A stretch of 53,211 bases of DNA from an uncultured Allomuricauda sp. (GTDB taxonomy: Bacteria > Bacteroidota > Bacteroidia > Flavobacteriales > Flavobacteriaceae): assembly GCF_947258355.1 (NCBI RefSeq), contig NZ_CAMYIC010000016.1, positions 1 to 53,211 on the forward strand, read 5' to 3'. The notes under the pieces were generated by a model that saw only the letters and a program-made list of their open reading frames with translations, did not search any database and was not told the DNA's origin. Positions 1 to 9,129 of the stretch are shown piece by piece. Both the position numbers and the translations under genes were made by a program. Position 1 is the first letter of the stretch; the number at the start of each line of letters is the position of its first letter.

Positions 1-30
1 AAAAATATTTTTTACAATCGGTTACATTAG

Positions 31-38
31 TATCTTTG
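31..38 (+). promoter_or_regulatory. Putative -7 promoter element of tRNA-Arg
   Basis: The octamer TATCTTTG matches the Bacteroidota -7 consensus TAnnTTTG and ends 14 bases before the mature tRNA, a suitable distance for a short 5' leader. I see no clear -33 TTG element, and the window starts too close upstream to judge fully. Confidence 0.55.
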
Positions 39-52
39 CACCCGCAAAGTTT

Positions 53-126
53 GGTCGCGTAGCTCAGCTGGATAGAGCATCTGCCTTCTAAGCAGACGGT
101 CGAAGGTTCGAATCCTTCCGCGATCA
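53..126 (+). tRNA. tRNA-Arg (anticodon UCU)
   Basis: A 74-nt cloverleaf can be drawn. The seven-base acceptor stem pairs 53-59 with 119-125 and includes one G-U pair. The anticodon stem pairs 80-84 with 92-96 around a seven-base loop (85-91) with anticodon TCT at 87-89, reading AGA/AGG arginine codons. The T arm carries the usual GGTTCGAATCC-type loop. The discriminator is A126 and the 3' CCA is not encoded, so it must be added after transcription. A terminator follows directly, so this tRNA is probably a single-gene transcript. Confidence 0.95.
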
Positions 127-148
127 CAAATAAATACTACAAATTAGA

Positions 149-180
149 AAAAACGCTAAGCTTGCTTAAGCGTTTTTTTG
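149..180 (+). terminator. Rho-independent terminator after tRNA-Arg
   Basis: AACGCT-AAGC pairs with GCTT-A-AGCGTT, with one bulged A, and is followed by a run of seven T. It lies 23 bases past the tRNA and fits as its terminator. Confidence 0.8.
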
Positions 181-217
181 TTTGGAGTATTTTCAGCATG
201 GAGAGCAAAGGATATTA

Positions 218-237
218 AATCCTTCCGCGATCACAAA
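218..237 (+). repeat. Duplicated 3' end of tRNA-Arg (att-like scar)
   Basis: Twenty bases at 218-237 repeat 111-130 exactly. This covers the 3' half of the T arm, the 3' acceptor strand, the discriminator and the first bases after the tRNA. No cloverleaf can be built around the second copy, so it is a fragment rather than a tRNA. Such tRNA-3'-end copies usually come from tyrosine-recombinase integration or from deletion between tandem tRNAs. No integrase is present in the window, so the origin is inferred. Confidence 0.7.
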
Positions 238-263
238 AAAAGCCCTTTAAAAGGGGCTTTTTT
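235..263 (+). terminator. Terminator hairpin after the tRNA fragment
   Basis: An A-run plus AGCCC pairs with GGGGCT plus a T-run around a short AT loop, with one unpaired G. The A-run and T-run on both sides let it work in either direction. It follows the tRNA fragment as a second copy of a tRNA-plus-terminator arrangement. Confidence 0.65.
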
Positions 264-580
264 GTTTTAGGGCATTTAAATAATTATAAATGGATCGTAA
301 GGATGATTATAACAATCTGTTTCTTTCCATTGAGTTTAGGTTTTGGAAACAACTGGATGTGGAGGGTCGATTTTAGGTCCTTTGGTAACCAATGACCAAA
401 ATACAAATTCATAACCTTGGTTTGGTGCTGCTATCGGAAAACGATTTTGAATTGACCGTTATCCCTCATACAACCTTGATTTGCATTATTTTCATTAACT
501 GTAGCATAGATCAAAAAAACCTTCATATTTGATAGGGTTTTTAGCTCCTCGGTTGTTCCTTGAAAAAATGCCATACTCTT
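264..580. other. Non-coding stretch with possible degraded frame
   Basis: No intact gene is visible here. On the minus strand, positions 458 down to 336 form about 40 codons without a stop. The translation looks protein-like (it includes GYEFVFWSLVTKGPK) and ends in a stop, but it has no start codon and a stop lies immediately upstream in frame. It may be the broken C-terminus of a lost gene. I do not recognise the family. Confidence 0.3.
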
Positions 581-964
581 ATGAAAAAGCTATTACTCTT
601 ACTTCTTGCATCCCTATTAATGTCAATGCAGTGTGAATCCGATGACCCTGTTTATGGTACGGAGTATATTATTAAAAACAGTTCCAGTATTGATTTAATA
701 TTGATTACTGAAGAAGCTGGTGAAATTGTAATAGAAAGCCAGTCAAGTCAATTTATTGCTGTTGCTACCGATTTAAATGGTTTTGTTGATCCTTCTGATA
801 CTATTGCTTTTGAAGAAATTACTCTTTATAGAGCTGAGGATGATGGTACCAAGGTTTCGGTATATGAACAAAAACCTATTGTGGATAGCTTATGGATGTT
901 TGAGGAATCATCATCTTATGATGCAGAATATCGTTTGATCATTACAGATGATTTACTGAATTAG
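581..964 (+). CDS. Small putative lipoprotein, unknown function
   Basis: This encodes about 127 residues from the ATG at 581. An in-frame TTG at 560 would add seven residues before an already complete signal peptide, so ATG is preferred. The N-terminus is Lys-Lys followed by a leucine-rich core and a Cys at about residue 18 (MSMQC), resembling a permissive Bacteroidota lipobox. The mature part is acidic and Ser/Asp-rich, and its predicted strand pattern suggests a small beta-sandwich. It is flanked by the tRNA region and a convergent regulator, so the context gives no functional clue. I recognise no family. Secretion is reasonably supported; function is unknown. Confidence 0.65.
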   Translation: MKKLLLLLLASLLMSMQCESDDPVYGTEYIIKNSSSIDLILITEEAGEIVIESQSSQFIAVATDLNGFVDPSDTIAFEEITLYRAEDDGTKVSVYEQKPIVDSLWMFEESSSYDAEYRLIITDDLLN

Positions 965-1030
965 CATTAAGCTTTTTGATGTTTGATACCACTACTTTGA
1001 TACATTGAATTTGGTCGTGGCATTGATGAA

Positions 1031-1627
1031 TTATCCCCTTTCCTTCATAAGTCTGGACAAAGTCTCCGGTCGCATGGCCAAAAATGAAGCCAAATATTTT
1101 TTGGGAATCCTCTCAACGATTTGAGGTTTGCTATGCTCCATAAAATAGGCTAACCGTTTACGGGCATTGGGTATTCTGGCCAAATACACTCTATGCTCTG
1201 CCAAGATATAGTAATTTTCAAGTAGAGTACGGTTAATTTGAACCATTTCCGGGAAATGTTCTAAACAATATTTATAGTCGTCGTATTCTAAATAATCACA
1301 ATAGGTGTTTTCCAAACTTTGTATGAATTCCTGGGTTATTTCATTTCTAAAAAAACCTGTGATGGAGGTAAAAACTTCGTTTTCAGTGTCAACCCAAGTT
1401 GTTATTTCGGAGGATTCGCTTTCAAAATATCCTCGGACCATACCTTTTTTAATAAAATAGAGCCTATTGCATATTTCACCGGCTTCATTAATGATCTCAT
1501 TTTTATCAAAGGAGCACGTTTTTATGTTTTCCAGTAAAAATGTTTTAAGATCGGGACTTAACGGGTGAATTGAATTGAGAAAGGGTATTATAAACAAGTT
1601 TTTTTCGATATTCTCACTATGAAGCAT
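1031..1627 (-). CDS. Crp/Fnr family transcriptional regulator
   Basis: This is about 198 aa from the ATG at 1627. A longer start at 1696 exists but adds a hydrophobic stretch not usual for the family. Residues ~20-120 fit the cyclic-nucleotide-binding beta-roll, including the typical YFIKKGMVRGYF segment. The C-terminus (IPKKYLASFLAMRPETLSRL) is a helix-turn-helix recognition region, and the protein ends very soon after it, as many flavobacterial members do. No Fe-S cysteine cluster of the FNR type is visible, and the cAMP-contact residues are not obvious, so the ligand is unknown. It lies just downstream of the SusCD-GH3 genes on the same strand but is separated from them by a strong terminator, so local control is possible but unproven. 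Confidence 0.88.
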   Translation of the reverse strand: MLHSENIEKNLFIIPFLNSIHPLSPDLKTFLLENIKTCSFDKNEIINEAGEICNRLYFIKKGMVRGYFESESSEITTWVDTENEVFTSITGFFRNEITQEFIQSLENTYCDYLEYDDYKYCLEHFPEMVQINRTLLENYYILAEHRVYLARIPNARKRLAYFMEHSKPQIVERIPKKYLASFLAMRPETLSRLMKERG

Positions 1628-1752
1628 TGAAAAACTGGTTTGGTTTAGATTTATTATGGTGGCTAAAAATAATACATTGCCCTGTATTTGTACCATCCTT
1701 GATTGTAAAGTAGGAGAAATGCACGATTTATCATATGAAGTGTATATAAATC

Positions 1753-1781
1753 AAAAAGCCTCCGATTTATGGAGGCTTTTT
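1753..1781 (-). terminator. Terminator of the GH3/SusCD transcript
   Basis: A perfect 11-bp stem (1753-1763 with 1771-1781) has a seven-base loop, with T-runs on the minus-strand side. It sits just past the stop of the GH3 gene and ahead of the regulator gene. Confidence 0.85.
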
Positions 1782-1785
1782 ATAC

Positions 1786-4095
1786 TTATTGATATTCTTT
1801 TACACGTTGATCATCGATTGCTCCACTCCAGTTGAGTCCGAAAGCAAAATCGTATGTGTTTCCATTGGAATCCATATAGGGCTCCATGTCCCTTGGTACG
1901 TCTTCAAACTGTTTTTCAACGGTTGCCATGTTCTTGGGCATTTGAAATGGTAACAATGCCGAAGGTTCTGTTTTACCAGAAATGATATCCAGTAGCGCCT
2001 GGTCTTGCACTCCCATATGTACTAAAATAGCATCGGCTGCGGGCTCAATTTCGGCAAAAACCATTGGTTTGGACACCTTAACGGTAACCACGACCGGCTT
2101 AGTCCCCATTTTTCTTTTTGTATCCGTGACCAAAGCCATATCCGAAATATTCACTGCTGTTGTGGTCTTGCCCTTGTAGGTACGGTCGGTTACCTCCTCA
2201 AGGGGGCTTCCTGCCGCCAAACTACTCTCTCTGGCCTGTGAGGCCGTGTAGGTGCCATATTGTAAACTAATGGGCATATATCCATTGCCCCCATTTTCTG
2301 TATCCGCTATGTCGTAACCAACCCCACCATTGGGACTTTGAATACCAACTAGGGCAAAATCCGCATCGTCTGGTTCATCAACGATTTCAAAGTATTTGGC
2401 AATCACCTCCATATTATAGGGGTGCTCGGTACGTTCGGGAGTTGCCACACCAAACCAGTTAACGGTTGGAGCAACATAGCGCTGCGGTATGTACACTTTT
2501 TTCTTTGATTTGAGAGGAAGTGTTTCTGCATTGTTCTTTAGCATTACAACGGACTTAAGCTGGGCATTATAACCTGCTTCCATAAATTCGGAGTTACCTA
2601 CAATTTCTTCTGTTTTGGATACGTCCAAATAAGGGTTTTCGAAGAGGCCTGTCCTAAAAATGTTTTTAAGCAATCTCACCGCAGAAGTCTCAAAACGTTT
2701 TCTCATGTATTCTTCACCATGTTCTTCCACCCCCATTTGATAGGCTTCGATTACGGGTCCCATATCATTGTTGCCTCCAAATTGATCACAACCTGCTTCA
2801 ATAATCTTATAATGTCTTTCGGATACGCTTAAATTTTCAACACCCCAAGGTTTGCCCCTAAACTCATATACATTGGGTGCATCACTTGTAATGCCCCAAT
2901 CTGTGCATACTACCCCGTCGTAACCATACTTTTCACGTAGAAGATCTGTTATTAAATATTTGTTGTAGGCATTGCCAACATTTTCACCATTTTTTGTGTC
3001 CTGATTATAAGATATGGTATAATAGGGCATTACCGCTGCAGCCATTTCAGTTGGTCCTTCCAAGTCAAAAGCACCTTCGGTAAAGGGTTTTAAATGATCT
3101 TCTAAATTATTACCGGGATATACTGCATAGGATCCGTACCCAAAATGTGCATCACGGCCACCCTCTTCGGGGCCACCTCCCGGCCAGTGTTTTACCATGG
3201 CATTAACACTTTGGGTTCCCCAATCTCCATTTTCGGATGCTTGAAATCCCTCAACGTATGCCCTTGCCATATCTGCTGCCAGTTTTGGATCTTCTCCCAT
3301 AGTGCCATCAAAACGGGACCAACGGGGCTCCGTTGCCAGATCAATTTGAGGGGATAGTGCTGTTGCAATACCTAAGGCACGATACTCCTGCGAACCTATC
3401 TCACCAAATTGTTTCATTAGAGAAGGGTCAAAACTGGCAGCGAGGCCCAAAGTGCTGGGCCACATTGAAATTTTACCACCTGCGCCGGCATTGAATTCCG
3501 CATAGGAATCACTCCCATGCCTAGGGTCCGAGCTTGTGTTGATTGGAATTCCTAAACCAACGCCTTCTACCAAGCTTTGGGCATTGTTGTTCCATTGAGC
3601 TGATATTCCAGGAGATTCCACACTAGTTATCAATACATGGCGTAGATTGTCTTCGAGAAGAAACTTCTTTTGTGGGTCGGAAAGGTCACTCGGTTTAGCC
3701 CCACTTTCGTCAAAAGGCTTCCCATTGTAAGTAACTGCACCAAAAAAGCTGTTTCCTCCTCCAGGGATGGATTGGTGGGCACTGTATAACATTAAGCCCG
3801 CAATTTGTTCGACACTCATTTTTTTTGCCAGATCGTTAGCCCTTTCATCGGCTGTAAGTCTCCAATCTTCATAAGGGTCTAAGGAGCCATTTTTGTTTAG
3901 ATCTTTGAAAGCCAAGCGATCAATGGTTAAAACCTGTACTCCTGAATTGGGAGTGTATCCCAATGTTTCTCCATTTTCATTGTGGACCAGGTTGAACCCT
4001 TCTTTGCTTTCTTCGGTAAATTTAGGGCCGCAGCCCACAAGTAAAACAGCTATGAGCAAACTACTTATTCGTATGTTTTTTTTAAAAGGTTGCAT
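1786..4095 (-). CDS. Glycoside hydrolase family 3 lipoprotein (beta-glucosidase-like)
   Basis: This is 769 aa from the ATG at 4095. The frame stays open to 4221, but the extra residues run through a terminator hairpin and precede a clear lipoprotein signal ending LLVGC (Cys22), so 4095 is chosen. An EF-hand-like calcium loop, DLNKNGSLDPYEDW (residues 65-78), precedes the GH3 (alpha/beta)8 barrel, as in many Bacteroidota GH3 enzymes. KHWPGGG is the usual KHFPGHG-type site, and Asp399 in VCTDWGI is the predicted nucleophile. The C-terminal part fits the GH3-C sandwich domain. A retaining exo-beta-glycosidase acting on oligosaccharides imported or trapped by the neighbouring SusCD is the likely role; the exact sugar (glucose, xylose or other) is not determinable here. 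Confidence 0.9.
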   Translation of the reverse strand: MQPFKKNIRISSLLIAVLLVGCGPKFTEESKEGFNLVHNENGETLGYTPNSGVQVLTIDRLAFKDLNKNGSLDPYEDWRLTADERANDLAKKMSVEQIAGLMLYSAHQSIPGGGNSFFGAVTYNGKPFDESGAKPSDLSDPQKKFLLEDNLRHVLITSVESPGISAQWNNNAQSLVEGVGLGIPINTSSDPRHGSDSYAEFNAGAGGKISMWPSTLGLAASFDPSLMKQFGEIGSQEYRALGIATALSPQIDLATEPRWSRFDGTMGEDPKLAADMARAYVEGFQASENGDWGTQSVNAMVKHWPGGGPEEGGRDAHFGYGSYAVYPGNNLEDHLKPFTEGAFDLEGPTEMAAAVMPYYTISYNQDTKNGENVGNAYNKYLITDLLREKYGYDGVVCTDWGITSDAPNVYEFRGKPWGVENLSVSERHYKIIEAGCDQFGGNNDMGPVIEAYQMGVEEHGEEYMRKRFETSAVRLLKNIFRTGLFENPYLDVSKTEEIVGNSEFMEAGYNAQLKSVVMLKNNAETLPLKSKKKVYIPQRYVAPTVNWFGVATPERTEHPYNMEVIAKYFEIVDEPDDADFALVGIQSPNGGVGYDIADTENGGNGYMPISLQYGTYTASQARESSLAAGSPLEEVTDRTYKGKTTTAVNISDMALVTDTKRKMGTKPVVVTVKVSKPMVFAEIEPAADAILVHMGVQDQALLDIISGKTEPSALLPFQMPKNMATVEKQFEDVPRDMEPYMDSNGNTYDFAFGLNWSGAIDDQRVKEYQ

Positions 4096-4161
4096 AGTAT
4101 TCTTGGATTTATTTGTTGTTAGGGAACAGTTAAAGGTAATCAAGTATTTTATAAACAAAAA

Positions 4162-4187
4162 ATGGCCTTGTATTGCTACAAGGCCAT
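4162..4187 (-). terminator. Intercistronic terminator/attenuator between susD and GH3
   Basis: A perfect 11-bp inverted repeat (4162-4172 with 4177-4187) surrounds a four-base loop. On the minus strand it is followed by six T, then GTTT. It lies after the SusD stop and before the GH3 start, so it should lower or decouple GH3 expression from susCD. Confidence 0.8.
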
Positions 4188-4230
4188 AGGTACTAAACGA
4201 AAAACGCTTAACTAAACTCAATTAAACTAT

Positions 4231-5922
4231 TTAATACCCTGGATTTTGAGTAAGTGCATTACCACTAAGGTCAATGGCCGTTACCGGAATAGGGAACAGG
4301 TCCATAAAAGCTTGGTAAGTCCTAACCTTGGAATCTAATGATGAAATAGTTCTGTTTTCATTGACAACATAAGTGTTCAATACATCAACAGTTACGCCCC
4401 ATCTTCTTAAATCAAACAAACGGTGGCCTTCCATTCCCAACTCCAATCTTCTTTCGAACCTAACGGCTTTTCTCGCTTCGTCAGCATTTGCAAAAGACCC
4501 ATAAGGCTCAATTTGATAGTTTGCAGCAGGAGCATCACCAGCTTCATTCAATACATATGAAGAATTTTTGGCTCTGTTTCTTACTTCGTTCACATAATTA
4601 AGGGCTGTAGGCAGATCACCAGTCTCAACCGCAGCTTCTGCAGCCATAAGCAATACATCGGCATAGCGCATTATAGCATAGTTAAGACCTGAGTGTTGTT
4701 GACCCCAAGCACCTGTTCCTTGACTGGCATCCAATTCATTGGCCTGATACATATTTTTTGCAGCCAAATATGGTCCGGAAATATCAGCATCTGTTGCACG
4801 AATCCATTCTTGACCAGGCATGATTCCAAATCCATTGTAATCAATACCTCTACGTCCTACGGTATAGTCCAATCTAGGATCTAGTGGCCCTGTATGTGGC
4901 GTAAAAGGTTCGTCTGTGGCAACATCTTGATCATTTGTAACATCTGTTTGGTTATAGGTGTCCAATAAAGGCAGACCACTTCCATCTGTTTGGAAGGTAT
5001 TCACCAAATCTTGGGTTGGTTGGTAAAAACCACAACAAGTGTTGATTGGTCCACCACCTGGGAAGTTCAATGTTCCTCCTACGTTACCGTTTAGGGATTG
5101 ACCACCATCAGCTGCATATTGAACAGCAAAAATAGATTCTGCGGAGTTTTCACCTGCAGCATTGAAATTATCTACAAATTCAGCATTCAAGCTATATGGA
5201 CCATTGTTGATAACATCTTGAAACAACGTTAGGGCAGCACCCCAATTTGATTGGTAAAGCTGTGTTTTACCCATAAAGGATTTGGCAGCCCAAGAAGTTG
5301 GTCTTCCTGCTTCAGATTGTGAATCTGGTAGATTATCTATCGCATATTGGAAATCTGCTTCAACCTGACTCCAGATAGGACCGGAGTTTGGTTGATTGAA
5401 TTCAACATTGGCATAGTTTTCCTCAGAAATATATGCTGGATTTCCAAACATTTTCTGAAGTTCAAAGTTAAAGTATCCTCTTAGAAAACGTGCCTCTGCC
5501 AATTGCGCGGAGAAATCACCTTCTTCTATGCTGCTTATCAATGAGATTACAGCATTGGCGCGGTTTACACCTGCATATAAAGACATCCATTTACCTAAAA
5601 TGTAGGGGTTACTTGTTTGAATATCATACGTTTCCAACTGGAACAATTCAACTTGATCCCCATCGGTACTACCTTTGTGGGCATCATCTGACATGGCATC
5701 ACACCACCAGTTGTCTGGGGCAATGGCAAATCCATTACCCAATTGGTTCAATCGTACACCGTCTAGAGCAGAATAGGCACCTGTCAATAAAAGATTTACT
5801 CCGGTTTCATTGGCTGTTGCCTCTTCGGACAAAACACCAATGGGAGACTGCTCTGTAAAATCATCTTTACAAGAAAATGCAGTACCTACTAGTATAGCAA
5901 TAATAAATATTCTCTTAATCAT
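4231..5922 (-). CDS. RagB/SusD family nutrient-binding outer-membrane lipoprotein
   Basis: This is 563 aa with a lipoprotein signal ending AFSC (Cys18). The mature start CKDDFTEQSP is typical of SusD-like proteins. The N-terminal helical TPR-like region carries the standard ARFLRGYFNFEL motif, and the C-terminal RagB/SusD domain ends with the family's usual RNRA...RRLELGMEGHRLFDLRRWG-type segment. It is a surface glycan-binding lid for the TonB-dependent channel encoded six bases upstream; the two surely form one transcript. Tryptophan and aromatic residues that would bind sugars cannot be assigned without a structure, so the substrate is unknown. Length is normal. Confidence 0.96.
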   Translation of the reverse strand: MIKRIFIIAILVGTAFSCKDDFTEQSPIGVLSEEATANETGVNLLLTGAYSALDGVRLNQLGNGFAIAPDNWWCDAMSDDAHKGSTDGDQVELFQLETYDIQTSNPYILGKWMSLYAGVNRANAVISLISSIEEGDFSAQLAEARFLRGYFNFELQKMFGNPAYISEENYANVEFNQPNSGPIWSQVEADFQYAIDNLPDSQSEAGRPTSWAAKSFMGKTQLYQSNWGAALTLFQDVINNGPYSLNAEFVDNFNAAGENSAESIFAVQYAADGGQSLNGNVGGTLNFPGGGPINTCCGFYQPTQDLVNTFQTDGSGLPLLDTYNQTDVTNDQDVATDEPFTPHTGPLDPRLDYTVGRRGIDYNGFGIMPGQEWIRATDADISGPYLAAKNMYQANELDASQGTGAWGQQHSGLNYAIMRYADVLLMAAEAAVETGDLPTALNYVNEVRNRAKNSSYVLNEAGDAPAANYQIEPYGSFANADEARKAVRFERRLELGMEGHRLFDLRRWGVTVDVLNTYVVNENRTISSLDSKVRTYQAFMDLFPIPVTAIDLSGNALTQNPGY

Positions 5923-5928
5923 TTTTTT

Positions 5929-8900
5929 TTAGAATTTTAAGTTAACGCCAAACGTATAAACTTGAGCCAAGGGATAAGGAGCTGTATCAATTCCCTGGGT
6001 AAGGTTGTCCGCTGATCCACCAGCAACAAGAATTGGAATTTCAGGATCCATTCCGCTGTAATCCGTTATGGTGAACAGGTTGGAAGCTTGTAGGTAGAGT
6101 CTTATCTGATTCATACCCAATTTGTCCAAAACAGTATCTGGGAGTGTGTATCCTATTTGAAGGTTTTTCAACCTTAGGTAGGAAGCATCTTCCACAAAAT
6201 AAGAGTTCGGGCTTGTCTCACGGTTAACAACAGATGTTCCAAGTGCTGGAAGTGTACCACCTGTATTTTGTGGTGACCAAGAATCCAATACTCGTGTACT
6301 TCTGTTACCGAAGAAGAACGTTGGGAAATCGGTAAAGATTTTGGAATAATTGTACACATCTCTTCCTTGAACTCCTGAGAAGAATGCGGACAAGTCCCAA
6401 TTTTTATAACCTAGGCTAAGGTTGATACCGTATGTGAAATCTGGGTGAGGAGAACCAATTTTAGTTCTATCGTCATCGTTGATGACCCCGTCATCGTTAA
6501 CATCTCTGTATTTGAAACGTCCCACACCATCGGCATTATTTTCAAATTGCTGGTCTGGAGAAGAGCCCACTTCTGACTCGTCCTGGAAGATACCGATCAC
6601 ATCAAAACCGTAAAAGTAAGAAATAGGTTCACCTACTTCGGTAACGGTAATGGCACCGCCCCTAAATCCAGGGTTTCCGAATTGTTGGTTGTAAATCAAG
6701 TCTGTAACCTCATTTTTATAAGAGGAAACATTTACATCCACTCCATAAGAGAATCCGGAATCTGTTTGGTCTCTATAGCCAATGGCCAAGTCAAAACCTT
6801 TGTTCTCGATACTTCCCAAGTTCACAAAAGGAGCATTGGCATCAGGAGCCGTTGTACTGATCAACTGCAGATCCTGAGCAATCAAATCCTCTGTTTTAAT
6901 TTTAAACAATTCAAATTCCACGCTCAGCTTGTTATCCAAAAAGCCCAATTCAACACCAGCGTTGCTTGTTTGAGAAGTTTCCCATCTCAAGTTTGGATTA
7001 CCAATCGCGGATACGATCGCACCTGTTGAAGGTGAACCTGAACCGTTAAAGGCATAGTTGGATTGTGCAACATCAATACCAGCTTGTGTAAGAGTTGGAC
7101 CAACCACAGGTACCTGTTGGTTACCCAATTCACCGTAAGAAGCTTTGAACTTAACACGATTCAACCAGCTTGAATCAAACCAATCTTCTTCACTCAACAA
7201 CCAACCTGCACTAACTGCTGGGAACGTATCGCTTTGATTGTCTCCCAAGAAGTTCGAGGACGTATCTCTACGTAATGTAGCAGTCAAATAATACTTGTTG
7301 TCGAAAGAGTAGTTGACACTTCCGAAAACGGAGAACAGGGAAGTGGTGTTATCACCAGAACCTACAATAGGATCACCTGTACCAGTACTAGGAAGGTAAT
7401 AATCCGGAGTTTCAAACAAGAAGTCTGTTACTGTTACAGATTTGAACTTGCTTCTATTTTCAACTGCTTCTAGACCAACAAGTGCATTAACAGTATGCTT
7501 GCCATAGGATTTGTTGAAGTTCAAAGTATTGGTCCAAATCCAACTAAAGCTATCGGTATCCGACTCTGTCAAAGAGTTTGATGATCTTGCTTCCGAATGC
7601 TCAGGATTGGTAGGCAAGAAAGCTCTTGTGCTCAAAAGCTCTGCATCGCCACCAATGGAGGATTTTAGCGTAAGCCCATCTACCACCTCATAGGTTGCAT
7701 AGATGTCACCCAAAATCCTGAAGGTTTTATAGAAGTTATCTCCAGCTCTTCTAAGATCTGCAACTGGGTTGGTAGGGTTTGAAAGGTCCAATGCATTGGA
7801 GTAAGTTCCCGCAAAGTTTCCAGCGTCCGTGTAAGCAGGCAATAGAGGAGAATTCCTCATAGCCAACATCAACGGGCTGCCACCAAGACTAGTGTTTGGA
7901 TTTTTTGGTGCGCTACTGTTGGCAAAAGATACGTTCAAATGCTGTCCTATTCTAACTTTTTCCCCAACCTTGAACTCTGAGTTTACCCGCATAAGGCCCC
8001 TTTTAAAGGAAGACTCCAATTGGATTCCCTGACGGTTTAAGTAAGATGCGGTCATAGAATATTTGGCACCGGCATTACCATTTTCCATTCGCAACGACAC
8101 ATTTTGCGTTGGCGCACTTCTAAAGATATCATCAAACCATGTTCCACCTGACCTTGCCGTTACTGGTTCTGGCGCTCCTAATATAGTTGATGGTACAACT
8201 GGAGAAGCTCCGTCGCCATATTGTGCATGCGTCGGTGTTTGACCTACATTGTTGAAACTGTCCCAAAACATTTGGGCATGTTGTTGTGGATTTAAAAGAC
8301 CTGGAAGATTGGCCGCTCTGGAAAAACCAGTGTACATATCCAAAGATATTTCAGCTGTTTCCATATTGTATCCTCCGTTTTTAGTGGTTACGATAACAAC
8401 ACCATTGGATGCCCTTGCACCATAAATAGATGCTGCACCATCTTTCAAGACGTTCATCTGAAGGATGTCGGCAGGATCAATGGCATTTAAAATGGAACCA
8501 TCTGTGGTTTGTACACCGTCAATAATAAAAAGCGGATCGTTACCGTTAGTGGAACCAAAACCACGAATACGAATCGTAGGTGAGGAGCCTGGAACACCAG
8601 AGTTAATAAGGGATACACCTGTAACCCTACCTTCCAAGGCTTCTGCGGCATTCACAATCGGTGCCTTGGTCGCTTCGGAAAGATCTACGGAAGCAACAGA
8701 ACCAGTAAGGTCACCTCTTGTTTGCGTAGAATACCCAAGTACCACCACTTCGTCAAGCTGGCTGGCATCTTCCATAAGCGAAACATCGATTACAGATCTA
8801 CCATTAATGGCTACTTCCTGTGTTGAGAATCCAACATAACTGAAGACCAATGTGGCACTTCCATCCGCACTAATGGTATAGTTACCATCGAAATCCGTTT

Positions 8901-9129
8901 GTGTTCCATTGGTAGTCCCTTGAACCAATACGTTTGCACCAATCAATGGTTCCCCATTTTGATCGGTTACCGTACCGGTAACTTGTAATTGGTCTGGACT
9001 CTGAGTCAAATCCAATGGATTTTCATGGGCTCTAATTACTGTGCTGCTGAACAACATCAATAAAAAACCTAGAGCAAGAGATAGACATGGTCTTCCATGT
9101 TTGGACCATGAACAACTGTTTTGAATCAT
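5929..9129 (-). CDS. SusC/RagA family TonB-linked outer-membrane transporter
   Basis: This is 1066 aa. A signal peptide covers roughly residues 1-35. A carboxypeptidase-regulatory-like beta domain follows (about 49-122, with the GTVTDQNGEPLIGANVLVQG-type motif), then the SusC signature DEVVVLGY at 126-133, a plug domain (about 135-250) and a 22-strand-type barrel ending in an aromatic-terminated strand (FGVNLKF). It imports oligosaccharides across the outer membrane using TonB energy, together with the adjacent SusD protein. It is the first gene of susC-susD-GH3 and has a long 5' region holding a LacI-type operator. No extra N-terminal secretin (STN) domain is seen, so anti-sigma signalling through this protein is unlikely. 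Confidence 0.96.
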   Translation of the reverse strand: MIQNSCSWSKHGRPCLSLALGFLLMLFSSTVIRAHENPLDLTQSPDQLQVTGTVTDQNGEPLIGANVLVQGTTNGTQTDFDGNYTISADGSATLVFSYVGFSTQEVAINGRSVIDVSLMEDASQLDEVVVLGYSTQTRGDLTGSVASVDLSEATKAPIVNAAEALEGRVTGVSLINSGVPGSSPTIRIRGFGSTNGNDPLFIIDGVQTTDGSILNAIDPADILQMNVLKDGAASIYGARASNGVVIVTTKNGGYNMETAEISLDMYTGFSRAANLPGLLNPQQHAQMFWDSFNNVGQTPTHAQYGDGASPVVPSTILGAPEPVTARSGGTWFDDIFRSAPTQNVSLRMENGNAGAKYSMTASYLNRQGIQLESSFKRGLMRVNSEFKVGEKVRIGQHLNVSFANSSAPKNPNTSLGGSPLMLAMRNSPLLPAYTDAGNFAGTYSNALDLSNPTNPVADLRRAGDNFYKTFRILGDIYATYEVVDGLTLKSSIGGDAELLSTRAFLPTNPEHSEARSSNSLTESDTDSFSWIWTNTLNFNKSYGKHTVNALVGLEAVENRSKFKSVTVTDFLFETPDYYLPSTGTGDPIVGSGDNTTSLFSVFGSVNYSFDNKYYLTATLRRDTSSNFLGDNQSDTFPAVSAGWLLSEEDWFDSSWLNRVKFKASYGELGNQQVPVVGPTLTQAGIDVAQSNYAFNGSGSPSTGAIVSAIGNPNLRWETSQTSNAGVELGFLDNKLSVEFELFKIKTEDLIAQDLQLISTTAPDANAPFVNLGSIENKGFDLAIGYRDQTDSGFSYGVDVNVSSYKNEVTDLIYNQQFGNPGFRGGAITVTEVGEPISYFYGFDVIGIFQDESEVGSSPDQQFENNADGVGRFKYRDVNDDGVINDDDRTKIGSPHPDFTYGINLSLGYKNWDLSAFFSGVQGRDVYNYSKIFTDFPTFFFGNRSTRVLDSWSPQNTGGTLPALGTSVVNRETSPNSYFVEDASYLRLKNLQIGYTLPDTVLDKLGMNQIRLYLQASNLFTITDYSGMDPEIPILVAGGSADNLTQGIDTAPYPLAQVYTFGVNLKF

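Noticed and set aside
218..237. Second tRNA gene
   Set aside because: Only the 3' tRNA segment is present; D arm, anticodon arm and 5' acceptor strand are missing.
4096..4221. Longer start for the GH3 gene at 4221
   Set aside because: The extension crosses the terminator hairpin and precedes a full lipoprotein signal at 4095.
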